This document shows positions 1 to 6,712 of a DNA stretch of 16,370 nucleotides, piece after piece. The stretch comes from a bacterium. Lineage in GTDB: Bacteria; Patescibacteria; Dojkabacteria; JAKAPS01; JAJZLI01. The first letter of the stretch is position 1. Each line of letters starts with the position of its first letter. The DNA lies in NCBI GenBank assembly GCA_021805885.1, contig JAJZDR010000070.1:1-16370 (forward strand), read 5' to 3'. Under the pieces are notes generated by a model. The model was not told the DNA's origin and searched no databases. It worked only from the letters and a program-made list of their open reading frames with translations. The position numbers and the translations under genes were made by a program.

Positions 1-1
1 A

Positions 2-1282
2 AGAGGTATTGAAAAAGGAGTACAGAAAGTAGTTGAAGATCTAAAAAAACAATCTAAGGCAATTTCAAATACGAAAGAGGGTTATTCTCAAGTTGCAACA
101 ATATCAGCAAATAATGATAAAGAAATAGGTGATCTTATTGCAGATGCAATGGTAAAAGTTGGGAAAGATGGTGTTATTACTGTAGAAGATTCACAAACAA
201 TGAATAATGATATTGAACTTGTAGAGGGTATGAATTTTGATAGGGGATATATATCTCCATATTTTATAACAGATACTGAAAGACAAGAGGTTGTCTTGGA
301 GAATCCATATATACTTATTGCTGATTTAAAAGTATCTGCTATAAAAGATCTTCTTCCTATAATAGAGAAAACTGTACAATCAGGGAAGAAAGAAATGCTT
401 CTTATAGTAGAAGACCTTGATGGAGAAGCTTTAGCAACATTGGTTGTTAACAAGCTAAGGGGTGTATTCAATATTGCTGCTGTTAAAGCTCCAGGTTTTG
501 GAGATAGAAAAAAAGAGATGTTAGAAGATATAGCAGTCCTTACAGGAGGAAATGTGATATCAGAAGAGCTTGGAAGAAAATTAGAAAATTGTGAGATTGA
601 GGATTTGGGTAAAGCCAGAAGAGTTACAATTAAAAAAGATGATACTACTATAATAGACGGAGCTGGATCAAAAGTGGAGCTCAACGCAAGGGTTGATATG
701 ATAAAAAAACAATATGCTGAAGCAACTTCAGATTATGATAAAGAAAAACTTCAAGAAAGGGTTGCAAAGTTACAAGGTGGTGTTGCAGTTTTGAAAGTAG
801 GCGCAGCAACAGAAATAGAGTTAAAAGAAAAGAAAGATAGAATAGAAGATGCTTTGGCTGCAACAAGAGCTGCAGTAGAGGAAGGTATTGTTGCAGGAGG
901 TGGGTTAGCTTTGTTTAATGCATCAAAGGTATTAGATTCCATGCAATTTGGTGATGAAGATGAAAAAATTGGATCATTAATACTTAAAAGAGCACTTGCA
1001 TACCCTGCAAAACAAATTGCTTTTAATGCAGGCGTTGAAGGAGAAGTAATTGTGAGTAAAATAGGTAAGGAGATAGGATATAATGCAGCAACTAATGATT
1101 ATGTAAATATGATAGAAGCTGGGATTATAGATCCTGTTAAAGTTTCAAGACTTGCAGTAGAAAATGCTGCATCTGTAGCAGGAATGTATCTTACAATAAA
1201 TGCTGTTGTTGTTGACTTACCAGAAAAGGAAGATAAAGCTCCAATGGGAGGAGGAATGGATGGTATGGGCGGAATGATGTAA
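2..1282 (+). CDS. groL: Chaperonin GroEL, 3' part (5' end outside window)
   Basis: This is the large subunit of the ATP-driven GroEL/GroES folding chamber in the cytoplasm. The reading frame is open from base 2, so about 117 N-terminal residues lie upstream, judged against the ~548-residue E. coli protein; 426 residues are visible. Recognisable GroEL blocks in order are RGIEK at the window edge, the apical-domain run [41 protein letters not shown], and the equatorial [14 protein letters not shown] block, whose Asp (codon 848-850) corresponds to the catalytic Asp398 of E. coli. AGGGLAL and [11 protein letters not shown] follow. The protein ends in the GGM-rich flexible tail ([11 protein letters not shown]) usual for GroEL. 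An ATG at 149 is internal and not the true start. A strong terminator follows, so this is the last gene of its transcript; any groES would be upstream, outside the window. Confidence 0.98.
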   Translation, partial: RGIEKGVQKVVEDLKKQSKAISNTKEGYSQVATISANNDKEIGDLIADAMVKVGKDGVITVEDSQTMNNDIELVEGMNFDRGYISPYFITDTERQEVVLENPYILIADLKVSAIKDLLPIIEKTVQSGKKEMLLIVEDLDGEALATLVVNKLRGVFNIAAVKAPGFGDRKKEMLEDIAVLTGGNVISEELGRKLENCEIEDLGKARRVTIKKDDTTIIDGAGSKVELNARVDMIKKQYAEATSDYDKEKLQERVAKLQGGVAVLKVGAATEIELKEKKDRIEDALAATRAAVEEGIVAGGGLALFNASKVLDSMQFGDEDEKIGSLILKRALAYPAKQIAFNAGVEGEVIVSKIGKEIGYNAATNDYVNMIEAGIIDPVKVSRLAVENAASVAGMYLTINAVVVDLPEKEDKAPMGGGMDGMGGMM

Positions 1283-1295
1283 TTTTTTACATTTT

Positions 1296-1326
1296 AAAAA
1301 GGGGGGTATTTTTGCCCCCTTTTTTT
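1296..1326 (+). terminator. Rho-independent terminator after groEL
   Basis: Five A and five or six G (1296-1306) pair with five C (1315-1319) and the following T run (1320-1326) around an 8-base loop. It begins 14 bases after the groEL stop. The A-tract/T-tract symmetry means it could also stop transcription arriving on the minus strand. Confidence 0.93.
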
Positions 1327-1335
1327 ATGCTGGCG

Positions 1336-1381
1336 CTTATTTTTTATGATATCATTAAGTATGATTTTAAATAAAAAACAA
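1336..1381 (+). repeat. 46-bp direct repeat, left copy (relic of helicase gene start)
   Basis: Matches 2441-2486 at 45 of 46 positions (A at 1346 against G at 2451). It contains the extended -10 element TG-A-TATCAT (1347-1355), the spacer TAAGT and the first seven codons of the helicase gene (ATG at 1361). The match stops abruptly at 1381 and the toxin-antitoxin cassette begins. The simplest reading is that this copy was created when the cassette entered at the 5' end of the helicase gene, with the functional copy on the right. Confidence 0.93.
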
Positions 1382-1399
1382 ACAATACTCAATAAATGA
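1361..1399 (+). other. 12-codon relic ORF made from the duplicated helicase start
   Basis: Reading from the ATG in the left repeat gives MILNKKQ, the exact N-terminus of the helicase, followed by TILNK and a TGA at 1397-1399. It is preceded by the same extended -10 element as the real helicase gene, so it may still be transcribed and translated as a leaderless 12-residue peptide. I infer no function for the peptide; it marks the insertion. Confidence 0.6.
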
Positions 1400-1412
1400 C
1401 CCTTGCATTTAT

Positions 1413-1437
1413 TATAAAACCCTGGTAACATTACCAG
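1413..1437 (+). promoter_or_regulatory. Antitoxin promoter -10 and palindromic operator
   Basis: A TATAAA hexamer (1413-1418) is followed by a perfect inverted repeat, CTGGTAA and TTACCAG with two bases (CA) between (1422-1437). The palindrome would cover the transcription start and lies just upstream of the AAGGAG ribosome site. This is the usual place for the operator through which an antitoxin or antitoxin-toxin complex represses its own operon. I see no convincing -35 element. Autoregulation is inferred from position. Confidence 0.6.
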
Positions 1438-1451
1438 TAGAAGGAGAACAT

Positions 1452-1778
1452 ATGAACACACAGTTATCTCACACAACTGAAAATCACAAGCGAACTATTG
1501 CATACCGTAACCGTTTACGTACTCAGGGTGTTAAGCGTATTGAGGTTAGAGTCTCTAGCCAAGATGTTCCTCTGGTTCACAGTATTGCCAGAATCCTCCG
1601 TACTGACGGGAATGAAGCTACTAGTTTGCGCGAGAAGATACAACAGGCCACAGGTGGCGGAGTAGATACATCAACGGGTAAAGACCTTGTGGCATTTTTA
1701 CGCCATTCCCCACTGGCAGAGGTGTCCCTTAATTTAGAGCGAGACAAAGCAACAAGTCGCACCGTTACCTTTGAGTAA
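1452..1778 (+). CDS. Antitoxin of a VapBC-type module (probable)
   Basis: This 108-residue, mostly hydrophilic protein lies directly before a PIN-domain toxin, with 8 bases between the genes. The N-terminal third is basic (KRTIAYRNRLRTQGVKRIEVRV) and suits DNA binding. The C-terminal part has the block LVAFLRHSPLAEVSLNLERD followed by a short tail, which resembles, from memory, small antitoxins paired with PIN toxins in Proteobacteria and Cyanobacteria; such C-terminal parts normally wrap the toxin. The start is well supported by AAGGAG (1441-1446) five bases before ATG. Its codon use (CGT, CGC, GTC, GCC) differs from the AT-rich neighbours, a sign of transfer. It is probably autoregulated through the palindrome at 1422-1437. 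The antitoxin role rests on context and block similarity; the exact family name is uncertain. Confidence 0.8.
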   Translation: MNTQLSHTTENHKRTIAYRNRLRTQGVKRIEVRVSSQDVPLVHSIARILRTDGNEATSLREKIQQATGGGVDTSTGKDLVAFLRHSPLAEVSLNLERDKATSRTVTFE

Positions 1779-1786
1779 ATGGTCTT

Positions 1787-2215
1787 ATGAAGAAGTATTT
1801 GCTAGACACAAACGTTATTAGTGAGATTATTCGTCCTGAGCCCGATACAAACGTTATTGTTTGGCTTGAAAACCAAAAAGAAACTACCCTTTTTATATCA
1901 GCTGTCACTTTTGGAGAGTTGGCTAAGGGGATCGCTATGCTTGCGGACGGAAAACGAAAAGTACGTTTGTTACACTGGCTGAACACTGAAGTCAGCTACC
2001 GGTTTAACGGACGTATTCTACCGTTTGATGATCGAGCGGCTATGCTCTGGGGGGAGTGGAATGGTTCAGGTATTCAGGGCGGTCACTCATACCCCATTCT
2101 TGATAGTCAAATAGCCGCAATCGCAGCCCGCTTTGAATGTGTGCTTGTCACCAGAAATATAAAAGACATTGAGGGGCTACCAGTAGAAAGTCTTAATCCC
2201 TGGAATAAACAATAA
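1787..2215 (+). CDS. vapC: PIN-domain toxin, VapC/FitB type ribonuclease
   Basis: This 142-residue single PIN domain has the usual length for VapC toxins, which cleave tRNA, rRNA or mRNA using Mg2+ held by a cluster of acidic residues. All expected acidic positions are present: D7 in YLLDTNVISE, E44 in SAVTFGELAKG, D106 in PILDSQIAAIAA, and D127 after the TRN triplet (122-124). The stretch FECVLVTRN is the typical fourth-strand motif. The toxin therefore looks intact and presumably active. The ATG has only a weak ribosome site, and the antitoxin stop is 8 bases upstream, so translation may depend on coupling, keeping toxin below antitoxin. GC and codon use match the antitoxin and not the host. 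The RNA target cannot be read from sequence. Confidence 0.93.
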   Translation: MKKYLLDTNVISEIIRPEPDTNVIVWLENQKETTLFISAVTFGELAKGIAMLADGKRKVRLLHWLNTEVSYRFNGRILPFDDRAAMLWGEWNGSGIQGGHSYPILDSQIAAIAARFECVLVTRNIKDIEGLPVESLNPWNKQ

Positions 2216-2440
2216 GATTTGAGCTACTATACCATTCCATTATATAATAAAGATACAAAAGATTTTTTTCCTAAGTAATTTGTATTATCTTTAATGTATT
2301 ATACATATATGAATAAAACTTTCTTTTGATACAGCTATTCATGAAATCCTAAATTGAATTGAGAGAGTAAAAACAATAGAAAAAAATGAATGCTAAAATT
2401 TCTACAAGAACCCATATTGGGGCACATGTTGACTCTGTTT
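2216..2440 (+). other. Non-coding AT-rich tail of the cassette
   Basis: I see no gene in these 225 bases. A promoter-like pair TTGAGC (2219-2224) and TATAAT (2243-2248) with 18 bases between could read toward the helicase. A weak bulged hairpin, AAAGATACAAA (2249-2259) against TTTGTATTATCTTT (2279-2292 region), might end toxin transcription but is poor in GC. Near the right end CCCA-TAT-TGGG (2411-2421) forms a short perfect inverted repeat. None of these is strong alone. Confidence 0.45.
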
Positions 2441-2486
2441 CTTATTTTTTGTGATATCATTAAGTATGATTTTAAATAAAAAACAA
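2441..2486 (+). repeat. 46-bp direct repeat, right copy (functional helicase gene start)
   Basis: Second copy of the repeat at 1336-1381, with a single difference (G at 2451). Here the repeat runs straight on into the helicase coding sequence after codon 7, so this copy provides the working promoter and start codon. Confidence 0.93.
2452..2460 (+). promoter_or_regulatory. Extended -10 promoter giving a probable leaderless helicase mRNA
   Basis: TG-A-TATCAT is an extended -10 element (TGnTATnAT) whose last base is only five bases before the ATG at 2466, so transcription should begin at or within a base or two of the start codon. There is no Shine-Dalgarno sequence. A TTGACT at 2429-2434 is 20 bases upstream, too far for a normal -35. 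The same 9-mer stands before the gene at 14065. Confidence 0.6.
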
Positions 2487-5207
2487 GAAGCTGCTGTTAA
2501 TAATTTGGATAGGCCTCTTGTTATTACAGCTGGTCCTGGATCTGGAAAGACAAGAGTTCTGATTGAAAAAATTAAATATCTAATACAATCTGGATATAAG
2601 GATAATGAGATATTAGCTTTAACTTTTTCAAAAAAAGCTGCAAGTGAGATAGAAGATAGATTATCTGATCATATTGGGTTTTTATCTTCTTTGGAAGTAT
2701 CAACATTCCATTCATTCTGTGAGAGGATATTAAGAGAAAATGCGAATTTAGTTGGAGTATCAAAGGATTTTGTTTTGATGGATCAAATGGAGGCATTTGT
2801 TTTAATCAAAGAGCATATATTTGATTTTGAAATTAGCGACATTTTAAGACCAGTATCAAATCCATATAGTATGATAGATAAAATTCTGACTTTTATATCA
2901 AAGCTTGAAGATGAGTATATATCACCCTTGGAGTTTTCAAAGTTTGATCTTAGTGAAATTGATGAAGATGAAAGACCTTTATATAGGGATTTGCAGCATT
3001 TATACCAAGAGTATTTTGGTCTTAAAATAAAAAGTTCAAGGTTAGAGTTTAATGATGTAATTTTTTTAGTAGTAGATCTTTTCAATAATAACAAAAAAAT
3101 ATTGGAAAAATATCAAGAGAGATATAAATATATTTTGGTTGATGAATACCAGGATACTAATTATATCCAGAATCTCCTTATAACATATCTTGCATCAGAG
3201 CATAAGAGTATTACAGTTGTTGGTGATAGGAATCAGAGTATATATAAATTTAGAGGGGCAGCATTATCAAACTTTAATAGCTTTAAAAAGAATTTCCCAG
3301 ATTTTCTAGAGCTAGATCTTGGATCAAACTATAGATCATACCAGGATGTATCTGATGTTGCTTTCTCATTGTTTAACCTTAAATCTATGGAAAGTTTGAA
3401 AGGATATAAAAAAGGAAGTATAGAGATTTTAAATTTTGAGAATGAAAAACAGGAGATAGAATATATAAAGGATGAAATTTTAAAACTACATCAAAGTGGT
3501 GTGAACTTTTCTGATATTGCTATACTGTTGCGATCTAATATATATATTAGTTATTTTAAAGAAGTATTTGAAAAGTTTCAAATACCATTCTATACAAAAG
3601 GATCTATAAGTTTCAAAAAATCAGAAGAGATCAAGGATTTGATTGCATTTGTGAGATTTTTAGAATATCAGAGTGACGATATCTCATTTTTTAGGATCTT
3701 GACCATTAAGGTTTTTGAACTTTCAGATGATGACATTTCAAAATTTATTGAAGGAGCAAAAGAAAATAAATTGTCATATTTTATATATTTAGAGAAATTA
3801 TACAAGGAATCTGTTGCATCTGGTATAGAGGATAGAAAGTTAACAAATTTATATGACACTCTAAATACTTTGCTAGGTCAAAATATAAATATGTATGATA
3901 AGGTAATAGATTTTCTCGATAGATCTTCATATTTTGAGTACATTCATTCATTTCCAGATGCTTCAATAAGAAGAGCTAATATTGATAATTTCATAGCGTT
4001 GCTTTTAAGATTCAAGGATAATAACGAACATAATATTTCAAAATACCTTCAATATATTGATAAGGTATCATTTGATGAAGTTGAAACAGGGACAAATTAC
4101 GATGGAGTTACTATATCTACAGTACATGGGTCAAAGGGAACAGAATATGACTATGTATTTTTGCCATACCTTGTAAAAGACAGATTCCCATCAAGAGAGA
4201 AAGGAGGAGATTTTAAAATACCTGAAAGTCTTTTAAAAGAAAAAATAGAAGAAAATGAATCAGATGATGAAGAAAAGAGATTATTTTTTGTAGGAGTAAC
4301 AAGAACAAAAGAAAAATTGTATCTCTCATATTCTAATTTCTATGAAGGGTTGAAAAGAGAGAAAAAAAAGAGTGAATTTCTAGATACTATAATAGAGAGT
4401 AATCAAATTAAAATATCAAAGATAAAATATTCTTTGAAAGATAAGACAGATTATGATACACCCCGTTTTATTATTCCTAAAAAATTAGATAAAAAAATTT
4501 ACAGTTATACTCAAATATCTGAATTTAAAAGATGTCCTCTTCAATATTACTATGATTATATTTTAAAAATACCAAAGAAACCTAATGTTGCTCTTTTTTA
4601 TGGAACCATGATTCACTCATCTATAAAAAGATTTTTAGATTTATATAAAGGTGAGGATAGAAGTTTATTAAACCTTCAAAAAGAGTTTATATCATTGTGG
4701 GATAATTCGGATAAAAAAGTTTTTGAAAATAAGATTCAAGAGAACGCTTTCAAAAATAGAGGATTAGAATCTCTAAAAACGAGTTTTAGTATGATTATTC
4801 CAGAAGCTGAAAAATCTTTACAAGAAGAATCTTTTTATATTAGTGTTGATAGGTTCAATGTTACAGGAAGGATAGATAGAGTTGATTTTTTCTCTGATAA
4901 TACAGTGTCTATTATAGATTACAAAACAGGGAAATCTAAATCTCAAGACCCTTTAGATCAGAATTTACAGTTAACATTATATGCTCTTGCAGCTGAGGGT
5001 AAATTTAAAAGGGAAATAAAAGATTTAAGCTTGCAATTTGTTGATGAAGGTATTAATCTTAAAAAAAAGGTAACAGATATTGATCTTGAAAAGAATAAGA
5101 GAGAACTGATACAATTGATGTCTTTAATGGAAGAGGGGGAGATTAGGGCTACGCCTTCTTATATGTGTAATTTTTGTGATTATATAAACTTATGCTACAA
5201 AATGTGA
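2466..5207 (+). CDS. UvrD/PcrA-type helicase fused to Cas4/AddB-like Fe-S nuclease
   Basis: A 913-residue superfamily 1 DNA helicase with a C-terminal PD-(D/E)XK nuclease, expected to unwind and degrade DNA ends in recombination or repair. Helicase motifs: Q-motif Gln7, Walker A GPGSGKT (23-29), STFHSFCERIL, Walker B DEYQD (226-230), GDRNQSIYKFRGA, SNYRS, STVHGSKGTEYDYVFLP (about 550-567) and VGVTRT (609-614). The nuclease has YTQISEFKRCP (Cys690), GRIDRVD (Asp804) and IDYKTGK (Asp818, Lys820). Four cysteines (690, 901, 904, 910) are spaced as in 4Fe-4S nucleases of the AddB/Cas4 group. An ORF start at GTG 2451 exists, but ATG 2466 is preferred because the upstream bases form the promoter. 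The 3' end overlaps the first pilin gene by 16 bases, suggesting cotranscription. Single-chain architecture resembles AdnA/AdnB subunits; no partner subunit is in the window. Confidence 0.93.
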   Translation: MILNKKQEAAVNNLDRPLVITAGPGSGKTRVLIEKIKYLIQSGYKDNEILALTFSKKAASEIEDRLSDHIGFLSSLEVSTFHSFCERILRENANLVGVSKDFVLMDQMEAFVLIKEHIFDFEISDILRPVSNPYSMIDKILTFISKLEDEYISPLEFSKFDLSEIDEDERPLYRDLQHLYQEYFGLKIKSSRLEFNDVIFLVVDLFNNNKKILEKYQERYKYILVDEYQDTNYIQNLLITYLASEHKSITVVGDRNQSIYKFRGAALSNFNSFKKNFPDFLELDLGSNYRSYQDVSDVAFSLFNLKSMESLKGYKKGSIEILNFENEKQEIEYIKDEILKLHQSGVNFSDIAILLRSNIYISYFKEVFEKFQIPFYTKGSISFKKSEEIKDLIAFVRFLEYQSDDISFFRILTIKVFELSDDDISKFIEGAKENKLSYFIYLEKLYKESVASGIEDRKLTNLYDTLNTLLGQNINMYDKVIDFLDRSSYFEYIHSFPDASIRRANIDNFIALLLRFKDNNEHNISKYLQYIDKVSFDEVETGTNYDGVTISTVHGSKGTEYDYVFLPYLVKDRFPSREKGGDFKIPESLLKEKIEENESDDEEKRLFFVGVTRTKEKLYLSYSNFYEGLKREKKKSEFLDTIIESNQIKISKIKYSLKDKTDYDTPRFIIPKKLDKKIYSYTQISEFKRCPLQYYYDYILKIPKKPNVALFYGTMIHSSIKRFLDLYKGEDRSLLNLQKEFISLWDNSDKKVFENKIQENAFKNRGLESLKTSFSMIIPEAEKSLQEESFYISVDRFNVTGRIDRVDFFSDNTVSIIDYKTGKSKSQDPLDQNLQLTLYALAAEGKFKREIKDLSLQFVDEGINLKKKVTDIDLEKNKRELIQLMSLMEEGEIRATPSYMCNFCDYINLCYKM
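5177..5186 (+). promoter_or_regulatory. Possible internal leaderless promoter for the pilin operon
   Basis: Inside the last helicase codons, TG (5177-5178) is followed by TATATA (5181-5186), five bases before the ATG at 5192. The spacing copies the helicase promoter. The AT-rich composition makes chance matches common, so this is tentative. Confidence 0.3.
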
Positions 5208-5935
5208 AGAGGAAAATATTGGTAATACTAGCAGCAGTTGTCTATATGGTTGTTTTTTCAAATGTGTTTTTATATACAAATGTTTATGCTTCCACAGGTC
5301 TTACATGCAAAGATCTGATTCCAATTTATAATAATAGTAATCCATATACTGGTTCTCTAAAAGGCTACACAAATTTTACTACTGCTAGTTATGATACTGC
5401 TGTTGGAATTAATAATTCATTTTCGTGTTCTCCCTCTACTTTTCCATCTGCAGTTACTAGCTCGAATGTTGTATATACGCAACCATCAGTAAGTTGTAGT
5501 ATTAGATCAGTTTGTGTTTACAGTATTAACTTTTATTATCCAGCAGCTGCAGCTTCTTCTCCTACTTATGATCCGGTTAATGCTTGTATGTTTAATGGTC
5601 AGCTAAATGGAAGTTGCTATAGTTGTTTGTTACAAAATCAAGGTAATAATAATTTTCAATATATATATACTGACTTTGGTTGTGTAAATTCTACTCCTTC
5701 TGGTGTTGTTAATTTTATTTATATACTTGCAATAGTTATAAGTTCAATGCTTGCATTTATAACATTGCTTATTGGAGGGTTTTTAATAATGACATCATCT
5801 GGTGACCCAGATAAAGTCAATAGAGGAAAAACTTTAGTTAGGAATGCTATAATTGGGCTTATAGTTATAATACTTGCTGTGGTTATATTGGGACTTATAG
5901 GTTCTATATTTAATATTTCTCAAATAGCATTATGA
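5192..5935 (+). CDS. T4SS-pilin-like membrane protein with large Cys-rich ectodomain
   Basis: A 247-residue secreted membrane protein. It starts with a positively charged, hydrophobic signal peptide (KRK at 6-8; likely cleavage after VYA, residue 33). About 140 residues follow, rich in Ser, Asn and Tyr with eight cysteines, then the pilin-like core of two membrane helices (about 174-200 and 216-240) joined by a short polar turn, TSSGDPDKVNRGK. That core recurs in the next five proteins and matches the T4SS-pilin-like family of Patescibacteria (compare TrbC/VirB2). The inserted ectodomain is unlike its neighbours, and its even number of cysteines suggests disulphides. It overlaps the helicase gene by 16 bases; GTG at 5204 is an alternative start. 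A minor or tip subunit is a guess. Confidence 0.8.
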   Translation: MLQNVKRKILVILAAVVYMVVFSNVFLYTNVYASTGLTCKDLIPIYNNSNPYTGSLKGYTNFTTASYDTAVGINNSFSCSPSTFPSAVTSSNVVYTQPSVSCSIRSVCVYSINFYYPAAAASSPTYDPVNACMFNGQLNGSCYSCLLQNQGNNNFQYIYTDFGCVNSTPSGVVNFIYILAIVISSMLAFITLLIGGFLIMTSSGDPDKVNRGKTLVRNAIIGLIVIILAVVILGLIGSIFNISQIAL

Positions 5936-6270
5936 TAAAATCTATATTCGTACAAAAAGTTTTTGCTGCTTGTTCTGCATCATCAGGATGTACCACAGTA
6001 TCTTCTCCTTTTGGAGGAGGATTAAGTCTCCCTAATATTTTGCATATGGTCTATATAGTTTTTCTTTTTATAGTAGGATTAGTATTTTTTATATTGATTG
6101 TAGTATCTGGAATTAAGATTATATCCTCAGGAGGAAATAGAGAGAAAATAGCAGCAGCTCAAAAAACATTAGTTTCTGCTATTATTGGCCTTGCGATAAT
6201 ACTTTTGGCCAGTGTAATATTAGGGTTATTAAGTAGTATAATACCAGGAGGACAAAATTTTGGATTATAG
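5932..6270 (+). CDS. T4SS-pilin-like protein, short form without a full signal peptide
   Basis: A 112-residue protein with the two-helix pilin-like core: helix 1 about 40-66 (FIVGLVFFILIVVSGIKII), polar turn SSGGNREK, helix 2 about 82-104 (AIIGLAIILLASVILGLL). Two cysteines (14 and 20) lie before helix 1. Unlike its neighbours it has only a short mildly hydrophobic N-terminus (MIKSIFVQKVFAAC) instead of a 25-30 residue signal peptide, so helix 1 may serve as the signal anchor. It begins with an ATGA overlap on the previous stop and has no Shine-Dalgarno, so it is probably translated by coupling. A longer start is impossible in this frame without invading the preceding gene well before its end. 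Confidence 0.82.
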   Translation: MIKSIFVQKVFAACSASSGCTTVSSPFGGGLSLPNILHMVYIVFLFIVGLVFFILIVVSGIKIISSGGNREKIAAAQKTLVSAIIGLAIILLASVILGLLSSIIPGGQNFGL

Positions 6271-6319
6271 AGTTGCAATTTATCGTTATAGGTATTAATC
6301 TTAAAGTGATATGTATTTT

Positions 6320-6325
6320 TATAAT
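6320..6325 (+). promoter_or_regulatory. Possible -10 element before third pilin gene
   Basis: TATAAT stands 12 bases before the ATG at 6338, within the 67-base break between the second and third pilin genes. A start here would leave a leader of about six bases. An alternative pair is TTGCAA (6273-6278) and TAATCT (6296-6301) with 17 bases between. Both are plausible in AT-rich DNA; neither is certain. Confidence 0.35.
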
Positions 6326-6337
6326 TATATAAGTTTT

Positions 6338-6712
6338 ATGTTTCGAAGGATAATACAATATATTTATATATTACTTTTTGGGAGCATACCTTTTTTAAGT
6401 TTCTTTCTTGTTAGTAATGTATATGCAGCATCTTCATCATCTTTTAGCATAGGTAATATAGTAAACCCTAGTGGTTATTCTGGGAATGGTGTTATTCCTC
6501 ATTTAATGTCTTTAATATTGCCACTTGTTTATGGAGTTATTGGTATAATAGTTTTTGGACTTATTCTATATTCTGGATTTTTGTGGATGACATCAAACGG
6601 TGATAAGCAAAAAATAGATAGAGCAAAGTCTGTATTGACTGGTGCAGCCATAGGTGCTAGCATAATCTTTCTTGCATACGTAATAAGTTTACTTGCAGTA
6701 CATATATTATGA
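6338..6712 (+). CDS. T4SS-pilin-like protein
   Basis: 124 residues from the chosen start. A signal peptide MFRRIIQYIYILLFG… ends at VYA (residue 30). A short Ser/Gly-rich exposed segment without cysteines follows, then helix 1 (about 57-83, with VIGIIVFGLILYSGFLWM), the polar turn TSNGDKQKIDRAK and helix 2 (about 100-123) ending at the C-terminus. The frame is open from an ATG at 6311, but the start at 6338 gives the typical n-region (FRR) and leaves the TATAAT at 6320-6325 in the untranslated region, so I prefer it. Family and fold are as for the neighbouring pilin-like proteins. The stop overlaps the next start by ATGA. Confidence 0.82.
   Translation: MFRRIIQYIYILLFGSIPFLSFFLVSNVYAASSSSFSIGNIVNPSGYSGNGVIPHLMSLILPLVYGVIGIIVFGLILYSGFLWMTSNGDKQKIDRAKSVLTGAAIGASIIFLAYVISLLAVHIL

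Larger units (their letters stand above)
1382..2440 (+). mobile_element. Inserted toxin-antitoxin cassette (1059 bp between direct repeats)
   Basis: The segment is bounded exactly by the two 46-bp repeats, and its two genes have clearly higher GC than the surroundings: a hand count gives 28/60 (47%) for 1501-1560 against 15/60 (25%) for 3001-3060. It carries only the antitoxin and toxin genes and about 225 bases of AT-rich tail; no integrase, transposase or relaxase is present. The two inner ends show a weak inverted similarity (1389-1402 against the complement of 2420-2432). The mechanism is uncertain: site-specific integration that restores the 5' end of a gene, a non-autonomous transposon with an unusually long target duplication, or illegitimate recombination are all possible. 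Confidence 0.6.

Noticed and set aside
88..684. Long open frame on the minus strand inside groEL (198 codons)
   Set aside because: Lies fully opposite conserved groEL codons, Ser/Phe/Ile-rich translation typical of an antisense shadow, no promoter or ribosome site.
1294..1476. Minus-strand open frame across the groEL terminator and left repeat
   Set aside because: Crosses a terminator hairpin and the insertion boundary; low-complexity translation; no recognisable domain.
1432..2188. Identical 11-mer TACCAGTAGAA at 1432-1442 and 2178-2188, flanking the toxin-antitoxin genes
   Set aside because: One copy is inside conserved toxin codons and the other inside the operator/ribosome site; no further flanking similarity, so probably chance.
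2451..2465. GTG at 2451 as start of the helicase
   Set aside because: It would put the extended -10 element inside the coding region and add five residues not expected before the Q-motif; ATG 2466 is preferred.
6311..6337. ATG at 6311 as start of the third pilin gene
   Set aside because: Adds nine residues ahead of a good signal-peptide n-region and overlaps a TATAAT; kept as an alternative only.
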